A stretch of DNA of 64,000 nucleotides from Sphingomonas japonica (GCF_006346325.1 NZ_VDYR01000001.1:806001-870000), one strand, 5' to 3'; positions 1 through 9,151 are shown, numbered from the stretch's first letter. Numbers and translations: made by a program. The notes: generated by a model from the sequence alone, not told the origin.

Positions 1-1
1 G

Positions 2-1810
2 CGGCTACGCGACCTGCCCGGCGAGCCGGGTATCGAAGCGGCGCTCGATCGCCTGTCGGCGACCGTGGCGGAGATGCGCGACACGGTGACGCGCACGCGC
101 ATGCAGAAGGTAGAAAGTCTGTTCTCGGCCCTGCCGCGGATCGTTCGCGATACCGCTGCCGAACTCGGCAAGTCGGTCGCGCTGAGCATCGAAGGGTCGG
201 ATGTTGAGCTCGATCGGGAAATGATCGAGGTAATGCGCGATCCGCTGGTCCACATCATCCGCAACGCCATCGATCATGGCATCGAGACCCCGGCGGTGCG
301 CAGGGCGGCGGGCAAGCGTCCGACCGGGCGTCTGTATGTCGCGGCGCGGCAGGCCGGGAACCAGATCGTGCTGGAAGTATCCGACGATGGCGCGGGCATA
401 GACACCGATCGGATCGTCGCCAAGCTGATCGCGCAGGGCCGTGATCCTGCCGAACTCCGCGGCTTGTCGGAACGCGCGAAATGCGCGCTGATCTTCGAGC
501 CGGGTTTCACCACCAAAACTGACGTCTCGACCATTTCTGGCCGTGGTGTCGGCATGGACATCGTCCGCGACAGCGTCGAGCAGATCGGCGGGCGCATCGA
601 CTTGCAGAACCAGCCGGGCGTCGGATTGACGCTGACGGTGCAAGTGCCGCTGACCCTCTCGATCCTGTCGACCATCATCGTCGAGGTCGGCGGACATCGC
701 TTCGCGATCCCACGGCTGGCGATCGAAGAGATCGTATCCGACCGCAATGCCACGATCCGGATCGACCGCATCGGCGACACGAGCGTGGCGACGGTGCGCG
801 AGCGGCGGCTCCCGGTCGTCGATCTTGGGATTATCCTGGGTTTGGTGCGCCGGCCGGGCGAACGCGAGGAGCCCGCGATGCTCGTGATCGCCAATGTGGG
901 CGCGAGCAGCATCGCCATCGAAGTCGATCAGGTCATCGATAACGAGGAATTGGTGATCAAGCCCGCCGCACCGGCGGTGATGGCGGCCGGCGTCTATGCC
1001 GGGCAGACCCTGCCCGATACCGGTCTGCCGATGCTGCTGCTCGACTGTGCGGGGATTGCGGCGGTCGCCGGCGTGCGCATCGGTCTGCGCGCCGAGATCG
1101 AAGCGGAGGCAGAACCCGAACCGGCCGATGACCAACAGGCGATGTTGCTGGTCGAAGACCTCGATGGCGCGACCCGGCTGGTACCCTTGGCGATCGTCGA
1201 CCGGATCGAGACCGCGCGCGGTGATGCCGTGTCCGACGTTGCCGGGCATCTGCGCCTCACGATCGATGGTGAAATCTATCCGCTGGTGGCACGGTCTCCG
1301 ATCGCCGCGGACGCGATGTTCACCGTCCTGCGGCTGCGCGACGGCGCGTCCGAAGTCTCGATGGCAATCCGCAAAGCCGACGATATCGTCACTATCTCGG
1401 ACGCGATCACCTTGGCGACTACCCCCGGGCCGATTGCGGGTGCGACAGTGATCGAGGGTCATGCCGTCGAAATAATCGATGCGCATTGGCTGTTCGCGAC
1501 CCATGCCGGCCCGCGTGAAATCGGGGATCGGCCACGGTGCATATTCGCCGGGGAACAATCGGAATGGATGAACAGCTTTCTGCGGCCGCTGGTTGAAACC
1601 ATGGGGTATCGCGTCGATCCGAGTTCTTTCGCGGCCGATCAGGCGTCGCTCGTGGTGGCGCTGGACATTATGGTTGATGGGGTTGCCGAAGACAGGCTGC
1701 TGCGGCTGCGCAGCAATCCCAGCGCTGCCGGCGACGATAGCTCGATCTACCGCTATGACAGGCCAGCCCTGCTGGCCGAACTGGCACGGCACCAAGGGAG
1801 GGCGGCATGA
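2..1810 (+). CDS. cheA: chemotaxis histidine kinase CheA (5' end cut by window)
   Basis: CheA is the cytoplasmic kinase that phosphorylates CheY and CheB in response to chemoreceptors. The frame is open from the first bases, so the P1 phosphotransfer domain and any P2 lie outside the window. Visible in order: the end of the dimerisation helix (TRMQKVESLF), the ATPase domain with N box (HIIRNAIDHG), G1 (DDGAGID) and G2 (GRGVGMDIV), then a CheW-like regulatory domain. About 230 further residues follow; the last 90 resemble a receiver domain, but the usual acidic pair is replaced by AGE. The 3' end overlaps cheW by 4 bp (ATGA), so this is the upstream part of the che operon. Kinase identity is secure; the degenerate receiver is inference. 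Confidence 0.95.
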   Translation, partial: RLRDLPGEPGIEAALDRLSATVAEMRDTVTRTRMQKVESLFSALPRIVRDTAAELGKSVALSIEGSDVELDREMIEVMRDPLVHIIRNAIDHGIETPAVRRAAGKRPTGRLYVAARQAGNQIVLEVSDDGAGIDTDRIVAKLIAQGRDPAELRGLSERAKCALIFEPGFTTKTDVSTISGRGVGMDIVRDSVEQIGGRIDLQNQPGVGLTLTVQVPLTLSILSTIIVEVGGHRFAIPRLAIEEIVSDRNATIRIDRIGDTSVATVRERRLPVVDLGIILGLVRRPGEREEPAMLVIANVGASSIAIEVDQVIDNEELVIKPAAPAVMAAGVYAGQTLPDTGLPMLLLDCAGIAAVAGVRIGLRAEIEAEAEPEPADDQQAMLLVEDLDGATRLVPLAIVDRIETARGDAVSDVAGHLRLTIDGEIYPLVARSPIAADAMFTVLRLRDGASEVSMAIRKADDIVTISDAITLATTPGPIAGATVIEGHAVEIIDAHWLFATHAGPREIGDRPRCIFAGEQSEWMNSFLRPLVETMGYRVDPSSFAADQASLVVALDIMVDGVAEDRLLRLRSNPSAAGDDSSIYRYDRPALLAELARHQGRAA

Positions 1811-2262
1811 ACGAAGATCTGTTTCTGATCGCCCATATCGCAGGGCATGCGCTCGCTTTTCGCTCGTCGCAGATCGAATCGGTCGTCGATCTCGGGCAGA
1901 TCACGCCCGTGCCGCGCGCGGCGGCGCACATTGTCGGACTGGCCGCGCTGCGCAGCCGGGTCGTGACGGTGATCGATACGTGGTCGGCGCTGGGCCTGAA
2001 GGGCGGGGCGGGGGTCCGGTCGCGCGCGGTCATCGTCGCGCAGGGCGGGCATCATTACGCGCTGCTTGTCGATACGCTCGACGATGTGGCGAGCTTCGCC
2101 GCGCTTCCTCTCGAATCCGGTCTGTCGCTGTCACCGCGCTGGCATGCCGCCGCGCGAGGACTGATCGAACGCAATGCCGAGCCGATCCTCGTCATCGACC
2201 CCGTCGCGCTCATTCCTACGGGCGCCGATGCCCCTGAAAAGACTGCTGCGGTAGTGCATTAA
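1807..2262 (+). CDS. cheW: chemotaxis adaptor CheW
   Basis: A 151-residue single CheW domain (SH3-like beta fold) that links chemoreceptor tips to CheA in the signalling array. The opening (LFLIAHIAGHALAF) and the following IESVVDL and VVTVIDTWSALGL segments fit the beta strands of CheW. The start overlaps the cheA stop as ATGA, which implies translational coupling. Length is normal for the family. A stand-alone CheW-like coupling protein of another system is possible in principle, but the position inside cheA-cheY-cheB-cheR makes CheW the natural reading. Confidence 0.9.
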   Translation: MNEDLFLIAHIAGHALAFRSSQIESVVDLGQITPVPRAAAHIVGLAALRSRVVTVIDTWSALGLKGGAGVRSRAVIVAQGGHHYALLVDTLDDVASFAALPLESGLSLSPRWHAAARGLIERNAEPILVIDPVALIPTGADAPEKTAAVVH

Positions 2263-2322
2263 CGCGCTGCTTACCCGTCCGTGGCAAACGGGATGGGCGA
2301 CACCAAACCGAATGGGAATTTC

Positions 2323-2688
2323 ATGAAGAGCTGCCTAGTCGTCGACGACTCCAAGGTGATCCGGAAAGTCGCACGTCACATCCTCGAGACGCTGGCGTTC
2401 GACGTGCGCGAAGCCGCGGACGGTCGCGAAGCGCTGACGAGTTGTCTCGATTGCCCGCCCGACGTGGTGCTGCTCGACTGGAACATGCCGGTGATGAGCG
2501 GCATGGATTTCCTGCGCGCGCTGCGCGAAACCGACCTGGCGGTGAAACCCAAGGTGGTGTTCTGCACGACCGAGAACGGCATGGCCTATATCCGCGCGGC
2601 GATCGAGGCCGGGGCCGACGAATATGTCATGAAGCCGTTCGACCGCGAGACGTTGGAGAGCAAACTCCAGATCGTCGGCATGGCCTGA
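2323..2688 (+). CDS. cheY: chemotaxis response regulator CheY
   Basis: A single-domain receiver of 121 residues. Acidic pocket D8-D9, phosphoacceptor D52 (LLDWNMP), the Thr switch region (CTTEN) and conserved Lys104 (MKPF) are all present. Phospho-CheY binds the flagellar motor switch. An upstream in-frame GTG at 2281 would add 14 residues that the family lacks; the ATG at 2323 has a GGGA ribosome-binding site about 6 bases upstream and gives the canonical N terminus. It lies 60 bp after cheW and 4 bp before cheB. Confidence 0.93.
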   Translation: MKSCLVVDDSKVIRKVARHILETLAFDVREAADGREALTSCLDCPPDVVLLDWNMPVMSGMDFLRALRETDLAVKPKVVFCTTENGMAYIRAAIEAGADEYVMKPFDRETLESKLQIVGMA

Positions 2689-2692
2689 AGCG

Positions 2693-3784
2693 GTGCCGAA
2701 CCGGGCGCTTCGTGCGACCTCTCCGGACAAGGTGCCCTCGTCGGACGCTGTAGCGCGCGTTCTGATCGTCGATGACTCGCTCGTGGCGCGGTCTATCCTC
2801 GCGCGACTGGTGGATGCAGTCCCGCGATTTGCCGTCGCGGCGGCGGTGGGAACCGCCGAGGCTGCGCTTGCCTATCTGGAGACCGAACAGGTCGCCGTCA
2901 TCCTCCTGGACCTGGAAATGCCCGGCGTCACGGGGCTGGCGGCGCTGCCCGATCTGCTCGCTGCCGGGCGCGGCGCACGCGTGCTGGTGGTGTCCTCGAC
3001 GGTGGATGCGGGTGCCGCCACGACCATTCAGGCGCTTGCGTTGGGAGCTGCCGGAACCCTGGTCAAGCCGGGCATCGGCAGCTTTGCCGGGCGTTTCGGG
3101 GATATGCTGGCCGACCAGCTCCAACGCCTGATCGATCCTCCGGCCGAGGCAGCAACCCTTCAGCCGGCCCACCCGGCCGAAGCCTTTCACGGACCGTTGG
3201 CCATCGGAAAACAGGCCTTCTCCATCGTCGGCATCGGCGCCTCGACGGGCGGCATCCACGCGCTAAGCCAGGTATTGCGGCCGCTGACGGCCACGTTCCA
3301 GGCGCCGATCGTGATCACCCAGCATCTGCCGGTCACCTTTTCGGCCTATTTTGCGGCGCAGGTCGCGTTGCTCGCCGGGCGCCCGTGCGATGTCGCGGAA
3401 GATCGCATGCGCCTGCAGCCGGGGCGCGTCGTCGTCGCGCCTGGCGATGCTCATCTCGTGCTCACCCGCATGACCGACGGAGTGGCGGTTCGGCTCAGCA
3501 GGCAACCGGCGGCTTCGCGATGCATGCCGTCGGTCGATCCGATGTTGCAATCACTCGCCGCGCTGTATGGCGACCGCGCACTCGGCATCATGCTGAGCGG
3601 GATGGGCCGCGATGGCGCGCAGGGTGCTGCCGATCTGGTAAGCGCAGGCGGTACGATCGTTGCGCAGGACCGCGCATCCTCGGTCGTGTGGGGCATGCCC
3701 GGCGCAGTGGCGCACCTCGCCAGCGCGGTGCTGAGCCCCGATGCGATCGGCGCGCTGATCGCGAAGCAGCGGTGCCCGGCATGA
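2693..3784 (+). CDS. cheB: chemoreceptor methylesterase CheB
   Basis: CheB removes methyl groups from receptor glutamates and deamidates glutamines, giving adaptation. The protein has 363 residues: an N-terminal receiver with phosphoacceptor near D73 (LLDLEMPG), a linker, then the esterase domain with the triad S184 (GASTGG), H211 (TQHLP) and D307 (GMGRDGAQG). The start is GTG, 4 bp after cheY, and the stop overlaps the cheR start (ATGA). About 20 extra residues precede the receiver domain, so a start slightly further downstream cannot be excluded. Confidence 0.95.
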   Translation: MPNRALRATSPDKVPSSDAVARVLIVDDSLVARSILARLVDAVPRFAVAAAVGTAEAALAYLETEQVAVILLDLEMPGVTGLAALPDLLAAGRGARVLVVSSTVDAGAATTIQALALGAAGTLVKPGIGSFAGRFGDMLADQLQRLIDPPAEAATLQPAHPAEAFHGPLAIGKQAFSIVGIGASTGGIHALSQVLRPLTATFQAPIVITQHLPVTFSAYFAAQVALLAGRPCDVAEDRMRLQPGRVVVAPGDAHLVLTRMTDGVAVRLSRQPAASRCMPSVDPMLQSLAALYGDRALGIMLSGMGRDGAQGAADLVSAGGTIVAQDRASSVVWGMPGAVAHLASAVLSPDAIGALIAKQRCPA

Positions 3785-4641
3785 CCGCGCCCGCCATTCC
3801 TGCCAGCCGCTCCACCGCTGCGACCAACCTGATCGCCGCACTGCTCGAAGCGCGCACCGGCCAGCAGATCGGCGCAAATCGGGTGTGGCGCATCGAATCC
3901 GCACTCAAGCCGCTGATGCGCCAGCAGGGCATCGACACGATCGACCTGCTGGCCGCAGCGCTGACCACGCGAAGCGGTGGCTCGCTGGCCGACCGCGTCG
4001 TGGAGGCGTTGCTCAATCAGGAAACGTCGTTCTTTCGCGATGCCGGGGTGCTCGAACAGGCAATCGAGGCCGTCCTCAAGCGCCTCGACGCCGCCCCGTT
4101 CGTGCGGCCGCGCATCTGGTCGGTCGGTTGTTCGACTGGCCAGGAGGCGCTGTCGCTGGCGATGTTGCTGGACGAGCGCACCCCTGCGGCTGCGCCGCGC
4201 GTGGAGATCATCGCCAGCGACGTGTCGCAGCGTGCGCTCGATCGAGCGCGGGCGGGTCGCTATTCACAGTTCGAGATACAGCGCGGCCTGCCGGTGCGGC
4301 GGATGCTACAATGGTTCGATGCCGTCGGCGAGGAGTGGACCGCGAAGCCGGGCCTGGTGTCGCGCATCCAGTATCGGCGTCACAACCTGGTCACCGAACC
4401 GCCGCCCGGCGGACGGTTCGATCTGATCCTGTGCCGCAACGTGCTGTTCTATTTTTCGCCCGCCGTGCGTCGCGGAGTGTTCGAACAACTGGCGGGTGCG
4501 CTGCGCCCGGGCGGCCTGCTGGTGCTCGGGGCGGGCGAAACCGTGATCGGTCAGACCGAGCGGCTCGCACCTTCGCCGCATTGGCGCGGCTTCTATTCGA
4601 GCTGCCCCGACACAGCCTTACCCAGAGCCCGCGCCATCTGA
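3781..4641 (+). CDS. cheR: chemoreceptor methyltransferase CheR
   Basis: CheR transfers methyl groups from S-adenosylmethionine to receptor glutamates, opposing CheB. The protein has 286 residues: an N-terminal helical domain, then a Rossmann methyltransferase domain with the SAM motif VGCSTGQEALS (about residue 113) and the family signature CRNVLFYF (about residue 216). The ATG overlaps the cheB stop, so the pair is probably co-translated. The same frame stays open far upstream through cheB, but that part reads as antipattern sequence and is not CheR. It is the last gene of the visible che operon; no cheD follows. Confidence 0.95.
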   Translation: MTAPAIPASRSTAATNLIAALLEARTGQQIGANRVWRIESALKPLMRQQGIDTIDLLAAALTTRSGGSLADRVVEALLNQETSFFRDAGVLEQAIEAVLKRLDAAPFVRPRIWSVGCSTGQEALSLAMLLDERTPAAAPRVEIIASDVSQRALDRARAGRYSQFEIQRGLPVRRMLQWFDAVGEEWTAKPGLVSRIQYRRHNLVTEPPPGGRFDLILCRNVLFYFSPAVRRGVFEQLAGALRPGGLLVLGAGETVIGQTERLAPSPHWRGFYSSCPDTALPRARAI

Positions 4642-4701
4642 CCTTGCGTTTCGGTCGGGCACCCCGCATCCCTGTGGCATGAGTTACGGCCGGAGCGCTG
4701 C

Positions 4702-5391
4702 GTGCAACTGATCGAGACCCCATCGCCCAATTTCGACGAGCGCGACGCGGCGGTTTCGATCATCGTCCTGCACTATACCGGAATGCAGGACGCCGAATCG
4801 GCAATCGCACGGCTGCGCGATCCCGAAGCCAAGGTGTCCGCGCATTATCTGATCGCCGAGGATGGCGCGGTGCTGAGAATGGTCGCCGAGGACAAGCGCG
4901 CCTGGCACGCCGGGCAGTCCTATTGGCGCGGCATGCGAAACCTGAATGCAGCGTCGGTCGGGATCGAGATCGTCAACCCGGGGCACGAATGGGGCTATCG
5001 CCCGTTCCCCGAAGAGCAGATCGCGTCGGTGGTGCGGCTCGTAGCGCAGATCAAGGACCGCTACGCCATCACGCGCGGCAACATCGTCGGTCATTCCGAC
5101 ATCGCACCGGCGCGCAAGAAGGATCCCGGCGAGCTGTTTCCCTGGGGCACGCTGGCGCGGCTGCGTCTGGCGCTGCCCCGCCCGACGAAGAACCTGCTCG
5201 ATCCGCAATGGACGCAGGGCGGGTTCCTGATGGCGCTCGAACGCTTTGGCTACGACGTCAATGATCCGATCGCGGCGATCATGGCGTTTCAGCGGCGGTT
5301 CCGTCCGGAATTGGTCGATGGCGAGATCGATGCCGAATGCCGCATGATCCTGCTTGCGTTGCTGCTTCCCAAACCGATGGGGGATGAGTAG
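4702..5391 (+). CDS. N-acetylmuramoyl-L-alanine amidase (Amidase_2, AmiD-like)
   Basis: A zinc amidase that cuts the bond between N-acetylmuramic acid and the stem peptide L-alanine. It has 229 residues. Zinc ligands can be placed at H24 (VLHYTG), H131 (VGHSDIAP) and D141 (KKDPGELFPW). The last 60 residues look like a short peptidoglycan-binding helical domain (MAFQRRFRP). No signal peptide is visible, so it may act on recycled muropeptides in the cytoplasm, like AmpD, or be exported another way. The GTG start is preceded by CGGAG at a 6-base distance. It ends 4 bp before the RNase P RNA gene. Confidence 0.9.
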   Translation: MQLIETPSPNFDERDAAVSIIVLHYTGMQDAESAIARLRDPEAKVSAHYLIAEDGAVLRMVAEDKRAWHAGQSYWRGMRNLNAASVGIEIVNPGHEWGYRPFPEEQIASVVRLVAQIKDRYAITRGNIVGHSDIAPARKKDPGELFPWGTLARLRLALPRPTKNLLDPQWTQGGFLMALERFGYDVNDPIAAIMAFQRRFRPELVDGEIDAECRMILLALLLPKPMGDE

Positions 5392-5395
5392 GAGC

Positions 5396-5781
5396 AGCGA
5401 TACCAGAGGGTCGGGCGGCCGCGTCGGGGAAACTCGCCGAGGAAAGTCCGGGCTCCGCGGAACGACGGTGCCGGGTAACGCCCGGCGGCCCCGGACTGGA
5501 TCCGAGGTCAGGGAAAGTGCCACAGAGAGCAGACGGCGACCGTTTCGACGACGCCACGGTGAAAGGGTGCGGCAAGAGCGCACCGCGCGGCTGGCAACAG
5601 CTGCGGCACGGCAAACCCCACCGGGAGCAAGACCGAATAGGGACGGCATATGCGCCTCGTTCCGGCGCGTCGTCCGGGTTGGTCGCTAGAGGCGGCGCGC
5701 GAGCGTCGTCGTAGAGGAATGGTCGCCCATCCCCGGCAACGGGGTGGACAGAACCCGGCTTACAGACCCTCTGGTATCGCT
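5396..5781 (+). ncRNA. rnpB: RNase P RNA (bacterial type A)
   Basis: The catalytic RNA of RNase P, which trims the 5' leader from tRNA precursors. The ends form a perfect 17-bp P1 helix: 5396-5412 pairs exactly with 5765-5781. Just inside are the conserved GAGGAAAGTCCGGGCTCC block (about 5437-5454) and, near the 3' end, the ACAGAA and CCCGGCTTACAGA segments typical of this RNA. The roughly 386-nt size fits alphaproteobacterial type A. The mature ends may differ by a few bases. Confidence 0.95.
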
Positions 5782-5858
5782 TTGCCACCCGCGAGCAGCG
5801 CCTTGCGCTTGTCACAACTCCGCGCCAAGCTGTTGAAAACAGACAGTGGGGACATGCG

Positions 5859-7826
5859 ATGCGGACCATGACGATGCTGGCGGCGGCGGCCGTCATCCAG
5901 ATCGCCGCGCCGGCGGCGCATGCCGGACAGGCGACGACCGTACAGCAGGATTTCGATTCCGCTGCGCGGTTGACCGACGCGCGGGAGTGGGCGCCCGCGC
6001 TCGCGGCATGGGAAGCGCTCGAGCGCAGGGTGGCGAAAAGCCCGCGCAACCTGGCGCTGGTTCGGGTGCGCAAGTCGACCGTGCTCCTCGGGCTGGACCG
6101 TCGCGACGAGGCAGCCGCGTCCGCACAGGCCGGGCTTGCAACCATGCCGGAAACGGACGCCACATTGCAGCGCGATCGCTATGACGGGCAGATCGTGCTG
6201 GCCCGGATCGCTACGTCTGCCCTCGATTACGCCAGTGCAAACGAACATTTCGCCGCGGCGCGAAAGATCGCCGCCGATCCGACCGAACGCCTGGCGTCGT
6301 GGTGGGGCGTGGTCGAAACCGGTACCTTCGTCGATCCGGACGCCGCACTCGCCGTCGATGGCGAGTTCCCGGCGCTGTTCGGCAATACGGAGATCAGCGA
6401 CACGTTGCGCGGCCAGATCATGACCACTCGCGCGCAGCTTTACCTTAATGCAGGCGATGTCGAGAAGGCCCGGGCGATGTCGCGCGACGCGGTCAAGGCG
6501 CTGGGCGGGCTGACGTCGAAGACCGACCTGGTCGACGTCTCCGCGCGATCGCTGGCTGGGCTCGCCGCGCTGCGGGCGGGGGACCGCGATGATGCGCGTC
6601 GCTACCTCGCCATGACCGGCGCGGGGCGGGCGACGCAGGGACGTTTTTCTGCACCGGCGGAGATGGCATCGCCGTCCTGTGGCGGGGACACGGGTCTGCA
6701 ACCCGACGATGTCGCGGTCATCGAATTTTCGGTCGGCGACGACGGGTCGGTGATCGACAGCAGCCCGATCTGGTCGAGCCGCAAGGGCGACGCGGCATTG
6801 GCGTTTGCGCGGGCGGCGCGCGACTGGTCCTGGACCCCTGGCGAATTCGCCAAGCTGCCGTCCTTTTTCCGCAGCCGGGTTCGCGTGGAAATGCGCTGTT
6901 CGACCGCATTCCAGCGGCCGTCGCTCCAGGGATATTCGAGCGATGCGCTGGCGGCATGGCTGGGGAGCAGGGGCGTTACAGCGTCGTTCGGGGATAGCGG
7001 TCAGGCCCGGCTCGCGGCGCAGTTGCGCGAGCGGCTCGGAGCGCTCGACGCCAACGGTCCGGCGGCCGGCGTGGCGGCCGTGCCGGTGCTCTACGCGCTT
7101 GCCACCAATGCGGTGACGCCGCGCGACGAGTCGCATGGCTGGGCGACGCGGATGAGTGCGATTCTCGAGCGCGAGGAGGCGCCGCCAATGGCCCGGCTTG
7201 CGGCCGATCAGGTGATGTGGGCCACGGCAGAGGCCGATCGCAACCAGAGCAGGCAGTATCGCGCCGCGCTGACCGCAGCGCTTTCCGACCCGCTTTATGC
7301 CGCCGATCCGGAGGCGCGTGCCACCATCGCGCTGATGATCGCCGACGCGGCGCGCGGCGACGACCGCACAGTCCGCACCTATGCCCGGCGCGTGGCGGAC
7401 GATGCCGCGCTGCCCGCAAACCACCCGCTCAAGGTCGGCGCGCTGATCCGTATCGCATCGCTCGATTTTCAGCAGGGCGATGTCGCCGCCGCCCGCACGG
7501 CGTTCGAACGCTCCGGGCTGGGCGCCGAACAATGCGCGTTGCTCGACGCCGTTCCGCAGATGCGCCGCACCAATTCCAACTCGTCCGATTTCCCGCGCGA
7601 GGCAATGTACTGGCGCATGGAAGGCTGGACGCGCGTGCAATATGATATCGCCGCCGACGGCAAGACGCAGAACGCCCGCACCGTCCTTGCCTACCCACCG
7701 TTCGTGTTCAGCGAATCGGGGGCCGAGGTCGTGTCCGGCGCTCAGTTCGAAGCGAGTTTCCGGCCGGGCAATACGCTGGGGTGCGGTGGGACGATCTCCG
7801 GCGTCAATTTCCAGCTGCCGTCCTGA
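5859..7826 (+). CDS. periplasmic repeat protein with TonB-C-like segments
   Basis: A 655-residue exported protein of unknown function. Residues 1-22 form a signal peptide ending AHA. The following helical region (about 25-260) reads like degenerate TPR repeats (AARLTDAREWAPALAAWEAL, LVRVRKSTVLLGLDRRDEAA). Around residues 285-345 a segment (VAVIEFSVGDDGSVIDSSP) resembles the C-terminal domain of TonB-family transducers; a second similar segment (YDIAADGKTQNARTVLAYPP) closes the protein. There is no N-terminal transducer anchor as in true TonB. The ATG has AGTGGGG about 6 bases upstream. It stands 77 bp after rnpB. Function cannot be assigned. Confidence 0.75.
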   Translation: MRTMTMLAAAAVIQIAAPAAHAGQATTVQQDFDSAARLTDAREWAPALAAWEALERRVAKSPRNLALVRVRKSTVLLGLDRRDEAAASAQAGLATMPETDATLQRDRYDGQIVLARIATSALDYASANEHFAAARKIAADPTERLASWWGVVETGTFVDPDAALAVDGEFPALFGNTEISDTLRGQIMTTRAQLYLNAGDVEKARAMSRDAVKALGGLTSKTDLVDVSARSLAGLAALRAGDRDDARRYLAMTGAGRATQGRFSAPAEMASPSCGGDTGLQPDDVAVIEFSVGDDGSVIDSSPIWSSRKGDAALAFARAARDWSWTPGEFAKLPSFFRSRVRVEMRCSTAFQRPSLQGYSSDALAAWLGSRGVTASFGDSGQARLAAQLRERLGALDANGPAAGVAAVPVLYALATNAVTPRDESHGWATRMSAILEREEAPPMARLAADQVMWATAEADRNQSRQYRAALTAALSDPLYAADPEARATIALMIADAARGDDRTVRTYARRVADDAALPANHPLKVGALIRIASLDFQQGDVAAARTAFERSGLGAEQCALLDAVPQMRRTNSNSSDFPREAMYWRMEGWTRVQYDIAADGKTQNARTVLAYPPFVFSESGAEVVSGAQFEASFRPGNTLGCGGTISGVNFQLPS

Positions 7827-7874
7827 ACCGCTTCGCGCTTGCGATAAGGGCGCTACGGCCTATGTCGGGCGACA

Positions 7875-8411
7875 ATGGCGCGTTCTACCCGATCCGACGA
7901 CTGGGGCTTTCCCCGCTGGCGCGAATATGGCTCCACGCGCGCCGCCACCACGGTCCGGCTGTGCGATCGCCACGGCTGCGAGGAAGTCGGCGACCGGCCA
8001 GCTCCCAAATCTCCGAACAGTCCCGAGCGCTGGTATTTCTGCGAGGCGCACGCCGCCGAATATAACCGCGGCTGGAATTACTTCGAGGGGCTGAGCGCCG
8101 AGGAAGCCGCCGCGCGAGAAGCCGAGGAGCGGCGCGACACTTCGGGATATTCGGAATCGAAGCACAATAGCTGGGCAGGGCCGGGCGACGGAACGCGATC
8201 GCGCGACGAGATTCGCGCGCTCGACGTGCTCGAGCTGGACGTTGACGCAGATTTCGACACGGTGCGGATCGCATGGCGCCGCCTCGCCAAATCGAACCAT
8301 CCGGACATCCGCCCCGGCGACAAGGATGCCGCGATGCGCTTTCAGGCGATCCAGGCGGCGTACGACGTGCTCAAGGCTGCCGAAGAGCGCCGCCAATGGC
8401 GACCAGGGTGA
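7875..8411 (+). CDS. DnaJ-domain protein with N-terminal Cys/His cluster
   Basis: A 178-residue protein with a C-terminal J domain: the HPD motif at residues 142-144 followed by DAAMRFQAIQAAYDVL. J domains stimulate the ATPase of an Hsp70 partner. The J domain is at the C terminus, unlike DnaJ. The N-terminal 65 residues contain a C30-H33-C35 and C56-H59 set that could bind a metal. The 3' end overlaps the next gene by 16 bp, suggesting coupled expression. Substrate and partner are unknown. Confidence 0.85.
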   Translation: MARSTRSDDWGFPRWREYGSTRAATTVRLCDRHGCEEVGDRPAPKSPNSPERWYFCEAHAAEYNRGWNYFEGLSAEEAAAREAEERRDTSGYSESKHNSWAGPGDGTRSRDEIRALDVLELDVDADFDTVRIAWRRLAKSNHPDIRPGDKDAAMRFQAIQAAYDVLKAAEERRQWRPG

Positions 8412-8722
8412 CACGGCACGTTCGCGCGCACTGGACGAACGCAATTCTGGTCTGCGGCAAATGTTCGAAGAAGCTCGGCGGCGGGTTCGGTAAAGGCGGC
8501 AAGCTGCCGCTCGCCAAGGCGCTGCGCAAGCATCTGGGGATCGCCAAGGGGCGCAAGGCCGTAACGGGCATCGTCGAGGTCAAGTGCCTGGGCATCTGTC
8601 CGAAACGGGCGGTGTGCGTGATCGACACGGCCAATCCCGGGGCGTGGAAGCTGGTGCCGGATGGGTCGGATGTTGTCGACGTTGCGCGCGACCTGGGCTT
8701 GTCCGGACGCGCGGCCGACTGA
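8396..8722 (+). CDS. thioredoxin-like 2Fe-2S ferredoxin-domain protein
   Basis: A 108-residue protein with cysteines at 20, 23, 64, 68 and 74 (LVCGKC, KCLGICPK, AVC). The C-x3-C followed by Pro, spaced about 40 residues from the first cysteines, fits the thioredoxin-fold (2Fe-2S) ferredoxin family found as a single small domain in proteobacteria. The ATG lies inside the end of the J-domain gene in another frame. Its redox partner is unknown. It converges on sufE, an Fe-S assembly gene, 24 bp away on the other strand; that may be chance. Confidence 0.75.
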   Translation: MATRVTRHVRAHWTNAILVCGKCSKKLGGGFGKGGKLPLAKALRKHLGIAKGRKAVTGIVEVKCLGICPKRAVCVIDTANPGAWKLVPDGSDVVDVARDLGLSGRAAD

Positions 8723-8746
8723 CCGCGCAGGGCCGTGATCGCCGTT

Positions 8747-9151
8747 TCACCGATACCGTTCGGCAACCTGCCGGATCAGCGCGATCATGTTCGGAATGCC
8801 TTGAGTACGGTTGGAGCTTAGCTGGTTCTTCAGGTCGAACGGCGCCAACTCGGCCGGGATGTCCGTCGCCAGGATGGCGGAAGGCTTCGTATCCTGAACC
8901 GCTGCCAGCACCAGTGCGATAATTCCCTTGGTGATCGCCGCATTGCTGTCGGCAAGGAAATGCAGCGAGCCGTCGTCCCGGACGGTGGGATAGACCCAGA
9001 CCGATGCCGAGCAGCCTCGCACCAATGTCGCATCGGTCTTCAGCGCGTCGGGCATCGGTTCCAGTCCGCGGCCCAGGTCGATCAACAGGCGATAGCGATC
9101 GTCGCCATCGAGGAAGCTGTATTCGTCGGCAATTTCAGCGAGGCTGGACAT
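8747..9151 (-). CDS. sufE: cysteine desulfuration protein SufE
   Basis: SufE accepts sulfur from the cysteine desulfurase SufS and passes it to the Suf scaffold for Fe-S cluster assembly. The protein has 134 residues, with the persulfide-carrying Cys at position 47 (VRGCSASVW) and the family segments EYSFLDGDDRYRLLIDLGR near the N terminus. No other suf gene is in the window. It lies alone, downstream of the psp cluster on the same strand. Confidence 0.95.
   Translation of the reverse strand: MSSLAEIADEYSFLDGDDRYRLLIDLGRGLEPMPDALKTDATLVRGCSASVWVYPTVRDDGSLHFLADSNAAITKGIIALVLAAVQDTKPSAILATDIPAELAPFDLKNQLSSNRTQGIPNMIALIRQVAERYR

Noticed and set aside
5..1795. Long open frame antisense to cheA (and a similar 626-codon frame antisense to 5859-7826)
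   Set aside because: High-GC codon bias opens antisense frames; the products are Arg/His-rich without domains, and the sense frames carry clear protein features.
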